In this document: positions 1 to 7,934 of the stretch, piece after piece
Position numbering within the stretch: position 1 is the stretch's first letter
Layout: each line of letters opens with the position of its first letter
Assembly: GCA_019038705.1 (NCBI GenBank)
Contig: JAHOYX010000049.1
Location: 1 to 35,067, forward strand
Origin: Spirochaetales bacterium
GTDB taxonomy: Bacteria > Spirochaetota > Spirochaetia > DSM-27196 > SLST01
Length of the DNA stretch: 35,067 bases
Reading direction: 5' to 3'
Position numbers and translations under genes: made by a program
The notes under the pieces: model-generated
Databases searched by the model: none
What the model was told of the DNA's origin: nothing
The model's input: the letters and a program-made list of their open reading frames with translations, nothing else

Positions 1-179
1 TCGTTGAGGCGGAGGATCCGGCGGCTCGCATATCCGAGATCATGGAGTGCTGCCGGGATCAGGGGGTGTTGTTGTTGCGATCGAGCAGCAACGTAGTCCG
101 TATTGCACCGCCACTCGTCATCGGAGAGAAGGAACTCGCGCTCGGAGTGGCAACATTGCGAAACGCGCTCGGGCTTTGA
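1..179 (+). CDS. Class III PLP aminotransferase, C-terminal end (ArgD-like), truncated by window edge
   Basis: Reading from base 3 to the TGA at 177-179 gives 58 residues containing the run SSNVVRIAPPLVI. This is the typical C-terminal substrate/PLP-domain signature of class III aminotransferases such as acetylornithine aminotransferase, followed by the usual final helix ending in LRNALGL. The gene starts outside the window. It lies 43 bases before argG on the same strand, so an arginine-biosynthesis role (ArgD, acetylornithine to its semialdehyde) is inferred from context. Other class III enzymes share this tail, so the exact substrate is not proven. Confidence 0.75.
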   Translation, partial: VEAEDPAARISEIMECCRDQGVLLLRSSSNVVRIAPPLVIGEKELALGVATLRNALGL

Positions 180-222
180 CCCGCCACCGGCGGGAAGCTG
201 TGAACAGTAAGAAGGAGACCCT

Positions 223-1488
223 ATGGACCAGGTAAAGAAAATCGTACTCGCCTACTCGGGCGGGCTGGATACATCAATCATCATTCCTTGGCTGAAGGAA
301 AACTATCCCGGCACCGAGGTGGTCGGCGTGTGCACGAACGTTGGCCAGGTAGAGAACTTCGAGGAGATGGAAGAACGGGCCCTTGCGGCGGGCGCCAGCA
401 AGCTCTACGTCCGGGACATCCGGGAGGAGTTTGTGACCGACTACCTCTTCCCCATGCTTCGAGCCGGGGCCATCTACGAGGGGAAGTACCTCCTGGGCAC
501 CTCCATCGCCCGCCCGTTGCAGGCAAAGCACCAGGTTGATGTGGCTCTCCAGGAGGGCGCCGATGCTGTGGCTCACGGGTGTACCGGCAAGGGAAACGAT
601 CAGGTCCGATTTGAGCTCACCTACAAGGCGCTCGCGCCTCATCTCAAGGTAATCGCGCCGTGGCGCCTGTGGGAGATCAACAGCCGCGAGCAGGCAATTG
701 AATACGCAACGAAGAAGAATATTCCGCTCAAAGGCATCTCGAAGAAGAATATCTACTCCCGCGACTGGAATATCTGGCACATGAGTCACGAGGGCGGCGA
801 GTTGGAAAACACGTGGACCTCTCCCCAGGCCGACATGTTCCGCCTGACCCAATCGCCTCAGGACGCGCCCGACAAGGAGACTGAGGTCGTCATCGATTTT
901 GAGCGCGGTATTCCGACGGCAGTCAACGGCGAGCGAATGAAACCACTGGACCTCCTCTCCACGCTGAACCGGATCGGGGGAGAAAACGGGATAGGCCGAA
1001 CGGATCTCGTTGAGACCCGACTCGTCGGTATGAAGAGCAGGGGCGTCTACGAGACTCCCGGTGGCACGATTCTGTTCAAGGCATTGCGCGAGCTGGAGAT
1101 GATCACCCTTGATTTTGACACCCTGGGCATGAAGAACCAGCTGGCGCTCCGGTACGCGGACATTGTCTACTCCGGCAAGTGGTTCACCCCGTTCCGCGAG
1201 GCCATGGATGCCTACATGGAGAAGTCGAGCGAGTACGTGACTGGATCGGTGCGAATGGTTCTCTACAAGGGCAACACCATCATTACCGGTCGGAAGTCCG
1301 AGTATTCGCTCTATATTGAAGACCTGGCGAGCTTCGGCGAGAGTGCGTATGACCACAGCGATGCCACCGGGTTTATCAATCTCTATGGTCTGGCAACCGG
1401 GGTGGCTTCCATCGTGCATAAGCACAAACCGGCGGACCAGGGACCGGCGGCGGAGATGAAAGCGATGGCAGGATTCCACGAGAAGTAG
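223..1488 (+). CDS. argG: Argininosuccinate synthase
   Basis: Catalyses ATP-dependent condensation of citrulline and aspartate to argininosuccinate, the penultimate step of arginine biosynthesis, in the cytoplasm. The 421-residue product has the N-type ATP pyrophosphatase P-loop AYSGGLDTS at residues 10-18 and the family run HGCTGKGNDQVRFE near residues 118-131. Length is slightly above the usual ~400. The ATG at 223 follows a clear AAGGAGA ribosome-binding site. It sits 43 bases after the ArgD-like gene and 16 bases before pgi on the same strand, so these three probably share a transcript. Confidence 0.97.
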   Translation: MDQVKKIVLAYSGGLDTSIIIPWLKENYPGTEVVGVCTNVGQVENFEEMEERALAAGASKLYVRDIREEFVTDYLFPMLRAGAIYEGKYLLGTSIARPLQAKHQVDVALQEGADAVAHGCTGKGNDQVRFELTYKALAPHLKVIAPWRLWEINSREQAIEYATKKNIPLKGISKKNIYSRDWNIWHMSHEGGELENTWTSPQADMFRLTQSPQDAPDKETEVVIDFERGIPTAVNGERMKPLDLLSTLNRIGGENGIGRTDLVETRLVGMKSRGVYETPGGTILFKALRELEMITLDFDTLGMKNQLALRYADIVYSGKWFTPFREAMDAYMEKSSEYVTGSVRMVLYKGNTIITGRKSEYSLYIEDLASFGESAYDHSDATGFINLYGLATGVASIVHKHKPADQGPAAEMKAMAGFHEK

Positions 1489-1504
1489 ACCGCAGGAGGG
1501 TAGC

Positions 1505-3106
1505 ATGGCCAGGATCGAATACCGCAATCTTGATCGGGTCGAGAGCTTCACGCGTCTTCTGGAAGTTGAGCGACCAAACCTGAGTGCTCTCCTCTGCGCG
1601 GATCGACTGGCTGAGAGTGAAATACCAATCGGCGCCGGCCTCGTTTACAACTATGCGGCGAAGCCGGTGGATCAACCGATACTCGCGCAGCTTCAGGGAA
1701 TTGCGGACGAACAGCAGTTGATTGCGAAGTACCGGGAGATCCTGGACGGCGGGATCATGAATGCCGGCGAAGGACGCATGGTTCTTCATCATCTCTGCCG
1801 TGGCAAACTCGGCGCAGATGTGGCGCCCGAGGGCAGGAGCGTCAGAGAGTTCTACGAGGAGCAGCGCGGGAGGTTCGGTGACTTCGCGCGGGCGGTGCAT
1901 GGCGGATCCATTACGGCCGCGGGCGGCAGCGCGTTCACCAGCATCGTGCAGATCGGGATCGGCGGATCAGACCTCGGCCCACGAGCGCTCTTCCTGGCGC
2001 TTCTGGGCCACGAGTACGAGTACGCCGGAAAACGGCGCCGCGGCCCGCTCCTGGAAACACGGTTCATATCCAATGTTGATCCCGACGACGCGGCAATCGC
2101 GCTACGGGGGTTGGACCCCCAAACCACGCTGTTCATCGTGGTGTCCAAGAGCGGCACGACCCAGGAAACGCTCACCAACGAGGCTCTGGCAATCCGATGG
2201 TTGAGTGGCGGCGGCGTTGCCTCTCCGAAGAAGCAGATTGTCGTAGTAACCTCCGAGACCAGTCCCATGGCACGGTCGGCCGACTACCTGGACTCGTTCT
2301 TCATTGACGACTTCATCGGCGGGCGGTACTCGAGCACCAGCGCGGTGGGTGGGACCGTGTTGTCACTGGCATACGGACCTGAAGTGTTCGAGGAACTGTT
2401 GGCCGGCGCCCACGAGGCCGATCGCCTGGCTCTGGACCCGGTCGCGGCAAACAACGCCGCACTCATGGATGCGCTCATCGGTGTGTATGAGCGGAACGTG
2501 CTGGGTCTGCCGGCCACGGCGGTGTTGCCCTACAGTCAGGCGCTCATCCGTTTCCCGGCCCATCTCCAGCAACTGGACATGGAGAGCAACGGCAAACAGG
2601 TCAATCGCGACGGTGAGCCGGTGGCCTACGACACCGGCCCGATCATCTTCGGAGAGCCCGGTACCAACGGCCAGCACAGCTTCTACCAACTCCTCCACCA
2701 GGGGACATCGGTGATACCACTCCAGTTCATTGGCTTTCGCCAGAATCAGAGCGATGCCGATCTCGATTTTGACGGCTCGTCCAGTCAGACAAAGCTCACG
2801 GCGAATCTTACGGCCCAGATTGTGGCCTTCGCCCTCGGCAAACGAGACGACAACGCCAACAAGAACTTCCCGGGGGGGCGTCCGTCAAGCCTGATTCACG
2901 GCGATAGATTGACACCTGCTTCGCTCGGGGCCCTCCTCGCACACTATGAAAACAAGGTCATGTTTCAGGGGCTCATTTGGAATATCAACAGTTTCGATCA
3001 GGAAGGTGTTCAACTCGGCAAGGTACTGACCAAGAAGGTGCTCGCCGGTGGCGGGTCTGACCCGGTCCTTGCCGGGTACGCCCGCCTCCTCGGCGTTACA
3101 CTCTAA
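1505..3106 (+). CDS. pgi: Glucose-6-phosphate isomerase
   Basis: Interconverts glucose-6-phosphate and fructose-6-phosphate in glycolysis/gluconeogenesis. The 533-residue product, a normal length for the long bacterial form, carries IGIGGSDLGPRAL (about 149-161), the phosphate-binding SKSGTTQET (about 214-223), the family signature GGRYSSTSAVG (about 272-282) and ESNGKQVNRDG. The C-terminal signature reads FDQEGVQLGK (about 497-506), where most family members have FDQWGVELGK, so two usually conserved positions differ. The ATG has an AGGAGGG site five bases upstream. The stop overlaps the stop of the convergent FecR/TPR gene by four bases. Confidence 0.96.
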   Translation: MARIEYRNLDRVESFTRLLEVERPNLSALLCADRLAESEIPIGAGLVYNYAAKPVDQPILAQLQGIADEQQLIAKYREILDGGIMNAGEGRMVLHHLCRGKLGADVAPEGRSVREFYEEQRGRFGDFARAVHGGSITAAGGSAFTSIVQIGIGGSDLGPRALFLALLGHEYEYAGKRRRGPLLETRFISNVDPDDAAIALRGLDPQTTLFIVVSKSGTTQETLTNEALAIRWLSGGGVASPKKQIVVVTSETSPMARSADYLDSFFIDDFIGGRYSSTSAVGGTVLSLAYGPEVFEELLAGAHEADRLALDPVAANNAALMDALIGVYERNVLGLPATAVLPYSQALIRFPAHLQQLDMESNGKQVNRDGEPVAYDTGPIIFGEPGTNGQHSFYQLLHQGTSVIPLQFIGFRQNQSDADLDFDGSSSQTKLTANLTAQIVAFALGKRDDNANKNFPGGRPSSLIHGDRLTPASLGALLAHYENKVMFQGLIWNINSFDQEGVQLGKVLTKKVLAGGGSDPVLAGYARLLGVTL

Positions 3107-4002
3107 AGCTGACCGAGCAGTTGCTCGGCAATCTTCGCGCTCTCACTCTCCGGAACAGCATCGCGCGAGCGCTCCAGATACTGCCTGGCGAGTCTCACGT
3201 CGCCCAGCCCGTCGTATGCCAACCCGGAAAGGAGGAGGGCCGACTGTTGCGCACCCTTCTCGGCGCCCGTATCCTCGGTCAGCAGGGCGAGATACTCAAT
3301 GGCGTCTTCATACGCAAATGTCTCAATGAGAAGCTGGCCGAGCACGATCACGTGATCTGCGAAGTAGTCGGTATCGGGATCCGGTCCAACCTCTTCGAGT
3401 AAATCGAACGCCTCTCCGGGGCTTCCGATGAGCGCGGCGCCGTAACCGTAGTAGAACAGGCTCTTCGCGTACTCGTCGTCGTCAAGGGCGTAGTCGTAGG
3501 CTTCCTGGAATACCCAGTAGGCATCCTGGAACTCCCCCTGGTTCAGCAGGCCGAGCCCGTTCTGAATCAGTTCGTCCACGCTCTCTCCGCCGGCCCACGT
3601 CGGTTGGTTCTGATTGACGGCCTCAGAAGCACGCACGCCTCCGGCGGCCGTTTGCTCCTGCTGATCCTGTTGTCCGGTCAATCGGCCTATCCGGCCGAGG
3701 ACGAGACCGCCAATCCCGCTGGATTCAGTCCTTCGCGCTGAAGCAGACAGCTCACTGATCGCGTAGGTACCCGGCCGGGTGAGCTTGATCGTGATTATCC
3801 CATCACTCAGCTCAGCGTAGGAGTCTTGACCCAGACGAACCGTATCGCTCGCGCCGACAGGATCACCGATGTACAACTCGTACCAGCTGCCGCTGTCGTC
3901 AACATCCAGGTACCCGTCCACGTAGTCAACGGTGAATTCCTGTCCCATCACGACTGTTGCCACCAGCAACAGCGGAATGACAAAGAGAATGTTTCGTTTC
4001 AT
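3103..4002 (-). CDS. Periplasmic FecR-like / TPR-repeat protein
   Basis: The chosen ATG at 4000-4002 is preceded by GGAGGCGATCT, an excellent ribosome-binding site; the frame is open upstream but lacks one. The 299-residue product starts with a signal peptide (hydrophobic residues 5-19, probable cleavage at VMG-Q near 20/21). Residues ~25-85 resemble a FecR-type domain (YELYIGDPVGASDTV, SYAELSDGIITIKL). The C-terminal half is helical with tetratricopeptide-like repeats (NQGEFQDAYWVFQEAYDYAL, GDVRLARQYLERSRDAVP). FecR-TPR fusions are common in spirochaetes. The function is probably scaffold-like in the periplasm; the partner is unknown. It is convergent with pgi. Confidence 0.75.
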   Translation of the reverse strand: MKRNILFVIPLLLVATVVMGQEFTVDYVDGYLDVDDSGSWYELYIGDPVGASDTVRLGQDSYAELSDGIITIKLTRPGTYAISELSASARRTESSGIGGLVLGRIGRLTGQQDQQEQTAAGGVRASEAVNQNQPTWAGGESVDELIQNGLGLLNQGEFQDAYWVFQEAYDYALDDDEYAKSLFYYGYGAALIGSPGEAFDLLEEVGPDPDTDYFADHVIVLGQLLIETFAYEDAIEYLALLTEDTGAEKGAQQSALLLSGLAYDGLGDVRLARQYLERSRDAVPESESAKIAEQLLGQL

Positions 4003-4125
4003 AGATCGCCTCCATTCGGCCGCTATGGGTCGTTCACCAGGGCCCGCGGTGCGCGGCAACACGGCGTATTCTACCCGAAATATACCACCTCACCGACCCA
4101 CAAACCATCGAACCGCACTCTTCTC

Positions 4126-4383
4126 CTATCTTCGTCGCCTGAGGACGAAGCCAAGCGCCACGCCAACCACAATACCGACACCTCCCGAGATGTAGATGCT
4201 CTGGCGTTTATCCGCAAATCCCGCAACCTCCCGACCGATCTCGCCCAATATTCCGTCTCCCGATGAAAAGAGATCGTGAAGCGGGATAAGCTCGTTGGTG
4301 ATGCCAAACCTTCCGAAGATCAGGTAGCCCACGACCAGCCCGACGACACCAAAGATTGCGGCAAGTATGAGAAGATTCCGCAC
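4126..4383 (-). CDS. Small two-helix membrane protein, unknown
   Basis: An 85-residue protein with a GTG start at 4381-4383 preceded by a purine-rich AGGGGGGTG stretch. Residues 3-23 (LLILAAIFGVVGLVVGYLIF) and ~65-81 (ISGGVGIVVGVALGFVL) are glycine-rich hydrophobic segments, and the protein ends in RRRR, a strong inside-positive tail. The ~40-residue linker is polar. I do not recognise the family. It precedes the FecR/TPR gene on the same strand with a 123-base gap. That gap contains a possible separate -10 (TAGAAT on the minus strand), so co-transcription is uncertain. Confidence 0.6.
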   Translation of the reverse strand: MRNLLILAAIFGVVGLVVGYLIFGRFGITNELIPLHDLFSSGDGILGEIGREVAGFADKRQSIYISGGVGIVVGVALGFVLRRRR

Positions 4384-4441
4384 GTCTACACCCCCCTGAG
4401 AAGGTCTCTAGTCAACTATATCACGCCGCGATGGCGATGAG

Positions 4442-4447
4442 TATACT
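4442..4447 (+). promoter_or_regulatory. -10 box TATACT directly before the 4454 hydrolase
   Basis: TATACT ends six bases before the ATG at 4454, which would place transcription start at or next to the start codon. No convincing -35 is visible at the expected distance, and a GGAG lies too close to the ATG to be a normal ribosome-binding site. This is a weaker example of the leaderless layout seen elsewhere in the window. Confidence 0.45.
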
Positions 4448-4453
4448 GGAGCC

Positions 4454-5167
4454 ATGAAACCTGCCGGCGCTGTGATGCTCCACGGATATGGAGTGCGGGG
4501 TTACATCTGGGGCCCACTGCAGGCCGCCCTCAACGATCGGTTGGGGCCAATCGCTACGCCTGATCTCGAGGCGACGACCGTCACCGACCTGCTCAACAAG
4601 GCAAAGGCCCGGGTCAGGCGGCACAGCCTGGAGTGCGACGCACCGGTTGCGGTGATCGGTCACAGCCTTGGCGCGGTCCTCGCGGCAGTTGCCGCACGCG
4701 ACCTCGGCCCGGAGATCGTATCTGCGGCGGTCATGCTCGCGCCACCATTTGGCGAACAAGAGCACCTGCCCGGCGCGTTCCTGCAGTTCCTCCTTCGGCG
4801 CCGCCTCATTCCCCCAATCTTCCTCCGTCCCCGGTTCTTCTCCTCGCTCACGCCCCGGACCGTCAAGCGAGCGGTGTTCCGGGCCGCGGTGCCGGAGGGC
4901 CCGGGCATCCAGAGCCTCGCCTTTGAGCCCCACTGGTTTCACTCCGCCTTCTTTCCGACCCCGCTGCAACAGCCGTCCCTCGTAATCGCGAGCCCGGCAG
5001 ATCGGATCGTCCCTGTCTCTCAGTCGGAGGAGTTTGCCCGCGTGATCGGAGCCGGAACTCACCTGTTCGAGGAAGCCGCAGGAGTCGCACACAATGATCT
5101 CTTCGCTTCGCCTGAGATCGCGAGCGCCGTCGCGGAATTGATGGTGAATTTCATTGTCTCCGTCTGA
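4454..5167 (+). CDS. Alpha/beta-hydrolase family protein
   Basis: The 237-residue protein has the alpha/beta-hydrolase layout: an oxyanion region HGYGVRGYIW near the N terminus, nucleophile elbow GHSLG with Ser71, a late acid in ASPADRIVP and a C-terminal histidine in GVAHNDLF. The substrate cannot be told. Carboxylesterase or acyl-hydrolase activity is typical of the fold. No signal peptide is seen, so it is probably cytoplasmic. One copy of the dispersed 12-mer lies in the gene at 4821-4832 and encodes part of IFLRPRF. The next gene follows after 14 bases, suggesting an operon. Confidence 0.8.
   Translation: MKPAGAVMLHGYGVRGYIWGPLQAALNDRLGPIATPDLEATTVTDLLNKAKARVRRHSLECDAPVAVIGHSLGAVLAAVAARDLGPEIVSAAVMLAPPFGEQEHLPGAFLQFLLRRRLIPPIFLRPRFFSSLTPRTVKRAVFRAAVPEGPGIQSLAFEPHWFHSAFFPTPLQQPSLVIASPADRIVPVSQSEEFARVIGAGTHLFEEAAGVAHNDLFASPEIASAVAELMVNFIVSV
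4821..4832 (+). repeat. Dispersed 12-mer copy (TCCTCCGTCCCC)
   Basis: Exact copy inside the hydrolase gene, read in the frame giving FLRP. Confidence 0.85.
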
Positions 5168-5181
5168 GTCCCGGACCCTGC

Positions 5182-6369
5182 ATGGAAAATCGATACGGCG
5201 GCGCGCGGCGAGAAGCCGAAAAGCACTCTGATTTCATTGATCTCATCGATACCAATTTCCACAGCTGCGGGTTCCGCTATCCACAGACGGTGATCCATGC
5301 CGCCACCAACCGATACTTTGCCGGCGCCGATGCGAGGCAGTACCGGCCGGACCCTGCCGGTGATCCCGCGCTGCGAGCGGCCATTGCAGCTTACTACCGC
5401 GACGCCGGTTCCTCCGTCCCCCACGATTCCTCCGTCCCCGCCGATTCGCTGGTGGTGACCGCTTCAGCCAGCGAGAGCTACAGTCACATCTTTGCCGCAC
5501 GCTGCAGCGCCGACGATCGGGTACTGCTGCCGCGCCCCGGGTATCCCCTGTTCGAGGATATAGCCATCCGCAACGGGCTGGCGGTCGATTTCTACGACCA
5601 GCGCCGGTCGGCTGACTGGTCGATCGATCCCGACGAGCTTGGGGCAATCCTCCGTCCCCGAACCGCCGCAATCGTGCTGATCAGTCCAAACAACCCGACC
5701 GGCAGTGTCATCTCGGAATCAACGATCCGGCGTATCGGCGCGATATGTGAGAATCGCGGGCTGTTTCTGGTGGTTGACGAGGTCTTCAGCGAAATCCTGT
5801 TCGCCGGGTCATCGCTCCCCCGGCCCGCGCCGTTACTTCCGGATGTCCCCGTTTATACGATCAACGGCGTGAGCAAGCTCTTTGCCTCTCCGGAGCTCAA
5901 GGTGAGCTGGATAGCCGTGAGTGGTCCGGCCGACACCCGCGGTCAGGCAGTGGAGGATCTTCTGGTGCAGAATGATCTGTTCCTGAGCGCTTCAAGCATG
6001 AGCCAGTTCATCGCCGCCGAAATGTTTGCCGGGGGAATGGAGTTTCCCCGTGCCATGGCAGCGGAAATCGCCAGGAGGCGAGAATTGATGCTCGGTGAGA
6101 TTGCGCGCATTGACGGGTTGTCCGCCGTTCCGCCGGCAGGAGGTATCCACGTGCCGGTAGAAATCGATCCAGAGATCCTGCCTGCCGGAGCCGACGACGA
6201 GGAGATCGCCGTGGAGCTCCTGCTGGACCACCGAGTCGCAGCCCATCCCGGATATCTGTACGGCATGGATCAACCCGTCTCACTGGTCATGAGCTACCTT
6301 GCCCCTGAGGATCGGATCCTCGAGGGGATGTCCCGAATTGAACGCTACCTCAAGGTGCGCAGCAGGTGA
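5182..6369 (+). CDS. Class I/II PLP-dependent aminotransferase
   Basis: The 395-residue protein has fold-type I aminotransferase motifs: TASASESYSH (PLP phosphate region), SPNNPTG (about 168-174), VVDEVFSEILF (PLP-ring aspartate) and the Schiff-base lysine in GVSKLFASPELKVSW (Lys232). Substrate is unknown; the family includes alanine, aspartate and aromatic aminotransferases. Residues 77-86 contain two in-frame copies of the dispersed 12-mer, giving SSVP-HD-SSVP in a surface loop just before the conserved LVVTAS strand. A third copy at 5648 encodes ILRP. No clear ribosome-binding site precedes the ATG; translation may be coupled to the hydrolase ending 14 bases upstream. The 3' end overlaps convergent pepD by 25 bases. 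Confidence 0.88.
   Translation: MENRYGGARREAEKHSDFIDLIDTNFHSCGFRYPQTVIHAATNRYFAGADARQYRPDPAGDPALRAAIAAYYRDAGSSVPHDSSVPADSLVVTASASESYSHIFAARCSADDRVLLPRPGYPLFEDIAIRNGLAVDFYDQRRSADWSIDPDELGAILRPRTAAIVLISPNNPTGSVISESTIRRIGAICENRGLFLVVDEVFSEILFAGSSLPRPAPLLPDVPVYTINGVSKLFASPELKVSWIAVSGPADTRGQAVEDLLVQNDLFLSASSMSQFIAAEMFAGGMEFPRAMAAEIARRRELMLGEIARIDGLSAVPPAGGIHVPVEIDPEILPAGADDEEIAVELLLDHRVAAHPGYLYGMDQPVSLVMSYLAPEDRILEGMSRIERYLKVRSR
5410..5439 (+). repeat. Tandem in-frame pair of the dispersed 12-mer
   Basis: Exact copies at 5410-5421 and 5428-5439, 18 bases apart, so both are read in the same frame as SSVP. Confidence 0.9.
5648..5659 (+). repeat. Dispersed 12-mer copy
   Basis: Exact TCCTCCGTCCCC inside the 5182 aminotransferase, read as ILRP, a different frame from the tandem pair in the same gene. 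Confidence 0.85.
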
Positions 6370-7784
6370 ACGAGGAACTCCCACAACCGTTCGAGTGATG
6401 GAAGATGCATTCGTTCATCGGGCGAGTGGGGCATCTGAATTGTCGGACCGATTGAGAGCATCTCCATCCCGGGGTACTTCGCCCCGATGACGCCACACTC
6501 AAGGCCGGCGTGAATGACCTCTACGCTCGGCTCTGCATCAAAGAGCTCCCGATACGCTTCGGATGCCTTCCTGAGAACAGTGCTCTCCGCCTGCGGCTCC
6601 CATGCCGGGTAGCGCGAGACGACTCTCACGGACCCGCCACCTAGCCGTGCGACGGCCGCGACACGCGCGGCAACTGCCTCCAACTGAGATTCCAACGAGC
6701 TGCGCTGGCTCGTGTCAATCTCCACCTTCCCGTCCGCGGTCCGAACGGTTGCCAGATTCGTCGAAGTCTCCACGAGACCGGCAATCTCCCGGCTCATCCG
6801 AACCACGCCGTGCGGAAGCCCCATGAGGATGTCCATGATCCTCCCGGCTGAGTCGTCGTCAAAAATCCGCTCAGGACGTTGTGCCTCTCGTAGTTCAACG
6901 GTGAGGTTCGGGTCTGTGCTCGCATACTCGCCGGAGAGAATCCGCTGCCAGGCGGAGACCAGCGTACGCGCATCATCCATGTGCGGCGGCTTGAGTCCGA
7001 GGACAACGTGGCTGTCTCTCGGAATTGCGTTGTGAGCACTCCCGCCGTGGAACTCGGCAATAGCAGCACCGAACTTCTCCAGCAGGTCCAGGGCAACACG
7101 CGCTGCGAGAACATTGGCGTTCGCGCGGTCGTGGTGGATGTCGACACCCGAATGCCCACCCTGGAGACCGGACACCGCCAGTTTCACAAACTCGAACCCC
7201 GAATCCGGCGCAACATGGCTGATTGGTACCGAGATCACGGAGCCAAGTCCGCCGGCGCACCCGATGGTGAATACGCCCTCGTCTTCGGAGTCCAGGTTAA
7301 GCAGTGTCTTAGCCTGCAGCCAGTCAGGACTGAGCTTCTGGGCACCGGTAAGGCCTGTTTCCTCATCCACCGTGAAGAGGAGTTCCAGTGGCGGGTGCAC
7401 AATCTCTTCATCCTCAGCTACGGCGAGAGCGAGTGCGATGGCAATGCCGTTGTCGGCCCCCAGCGTGGTCCGGTCCGCCGTCAACCACTCACCTTCGGTC
7501 ATGGAACGGATTGGATCAGCGTCGAAGTTGTGCTCGGAGTCAGGGGTCTTCTCGCAGACCATGTCCAGGTGACCCTGAAAGGCAACGGGTGCGGCGTCCG
7601 CCGCCTCACCGGTCCCGGGCACCCGGATGAGTACGTTCAGCATCTCATCGCGCTCGCACACCAGTTGGCGCTCGGAAGCCCAGCCGACCAGCCAGTCTGA
7701 TAGCGCCCGTTCCTTTGAGGAGCATCGGGGGATTGCGTTGATTGTCTCAAAAATCGTCAGGACTCGTTCGGTGGAGGGCTGCAT
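6345..7784 (-). CDS. pepD: Aminoacyl-histidine dipeptidase (M20 family, PepD)
   Basis: Cytosolic zinc dipeptidase of the PepD/carnosinase-like M20C group, 479 residues (E. coli PepD is about 485). Metal and catalytic motifs are in the expected order: GHLDMV with His72, LGADNGI with Asp111, DEETGLTGA with the catalytic Glu pair at 141-142, NLDSEDEG with Asp165, and the late HAGLECGVI histidine. The ATG at 7782-7784 has AGGAG eight bases upstream. The gene is convergent with the 5182 aminotransferase (25-base overlap) and divergent from serC across a 150-base intergenic region. Confidence 0.92.
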   Translation of the reverse strand: MQPSTERVLTIFETINAIPRCSSKERALSDWLVGWASERQLVCERDEMLNVLIRVPGTGEAADAAPVAFQGHLDMVCEKTPDSEHNFDADPIRSMTEGEWLTADRTTLGADNGIAIALALAVAEDEEIVHPPLELLFTVDEETGLTGAQKLSPDWLQAKTLLNLDSEDEGVFTIGCAGGLGSVISVPISHVAPDSGFEFVKLAVSGLQGGHSGVDIHHDRANANVLAARVALDLLEKFGAAIAEFHGGSAHNAIPRDSHVVLGLKPPHMDDARTLVSAWQRILSGEYASTDPNLTVELREAQRPERIFDDDSAGRIMDILMGLPHGVVRMSREIAGLVETSTNLATVRTADGKVEIDTSQRSSLESQLEAVAARVAAVARLGGGSVRVVSRYPAWEPQAESTVLRKASEAYRELFDAEPSVEVIHAGLECGVIGAKYPGMEMLSIGPTIQMPHSPDERMHLPSLERLWEFLVHLLRTLR

Positions 7785-7861
7785 GGATCTTGCTCCTATG
7801 ATGTTCTTGATCGATCCTCAAGATACCGTCCGGGAAGGTTCTGAGTCGAGGGGCGGCTGGC

Positions 7862-7890
7862 TTTACCCACTGACATCGCGGCGATAGTAT
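7862..7890 (+). promoter_or_regulatory. Probable serC promoter
   Basis: TTTACC, a 17-base spacer, then TAGTAT. Predicted transcription start is near 7897, giving a leader of about 38 bases that holds a GAGGAG ribosome-binding site. This is the conventional arrangement, in contrast to the leaderless promoters in this window. Confidence 0.55.
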
Positions 7891-7934
7891 GGCGGTATTC
7901 TTCCACAGAATTCCGCAAGAGGAGATGCAGATCG

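Noticed and set aside
274-1551. Long minus-strand open frame across argG
   Set aside because: It is the antisense shadow of argG; high GC keeps the frame open and the plus-strand protein is unmistakable.
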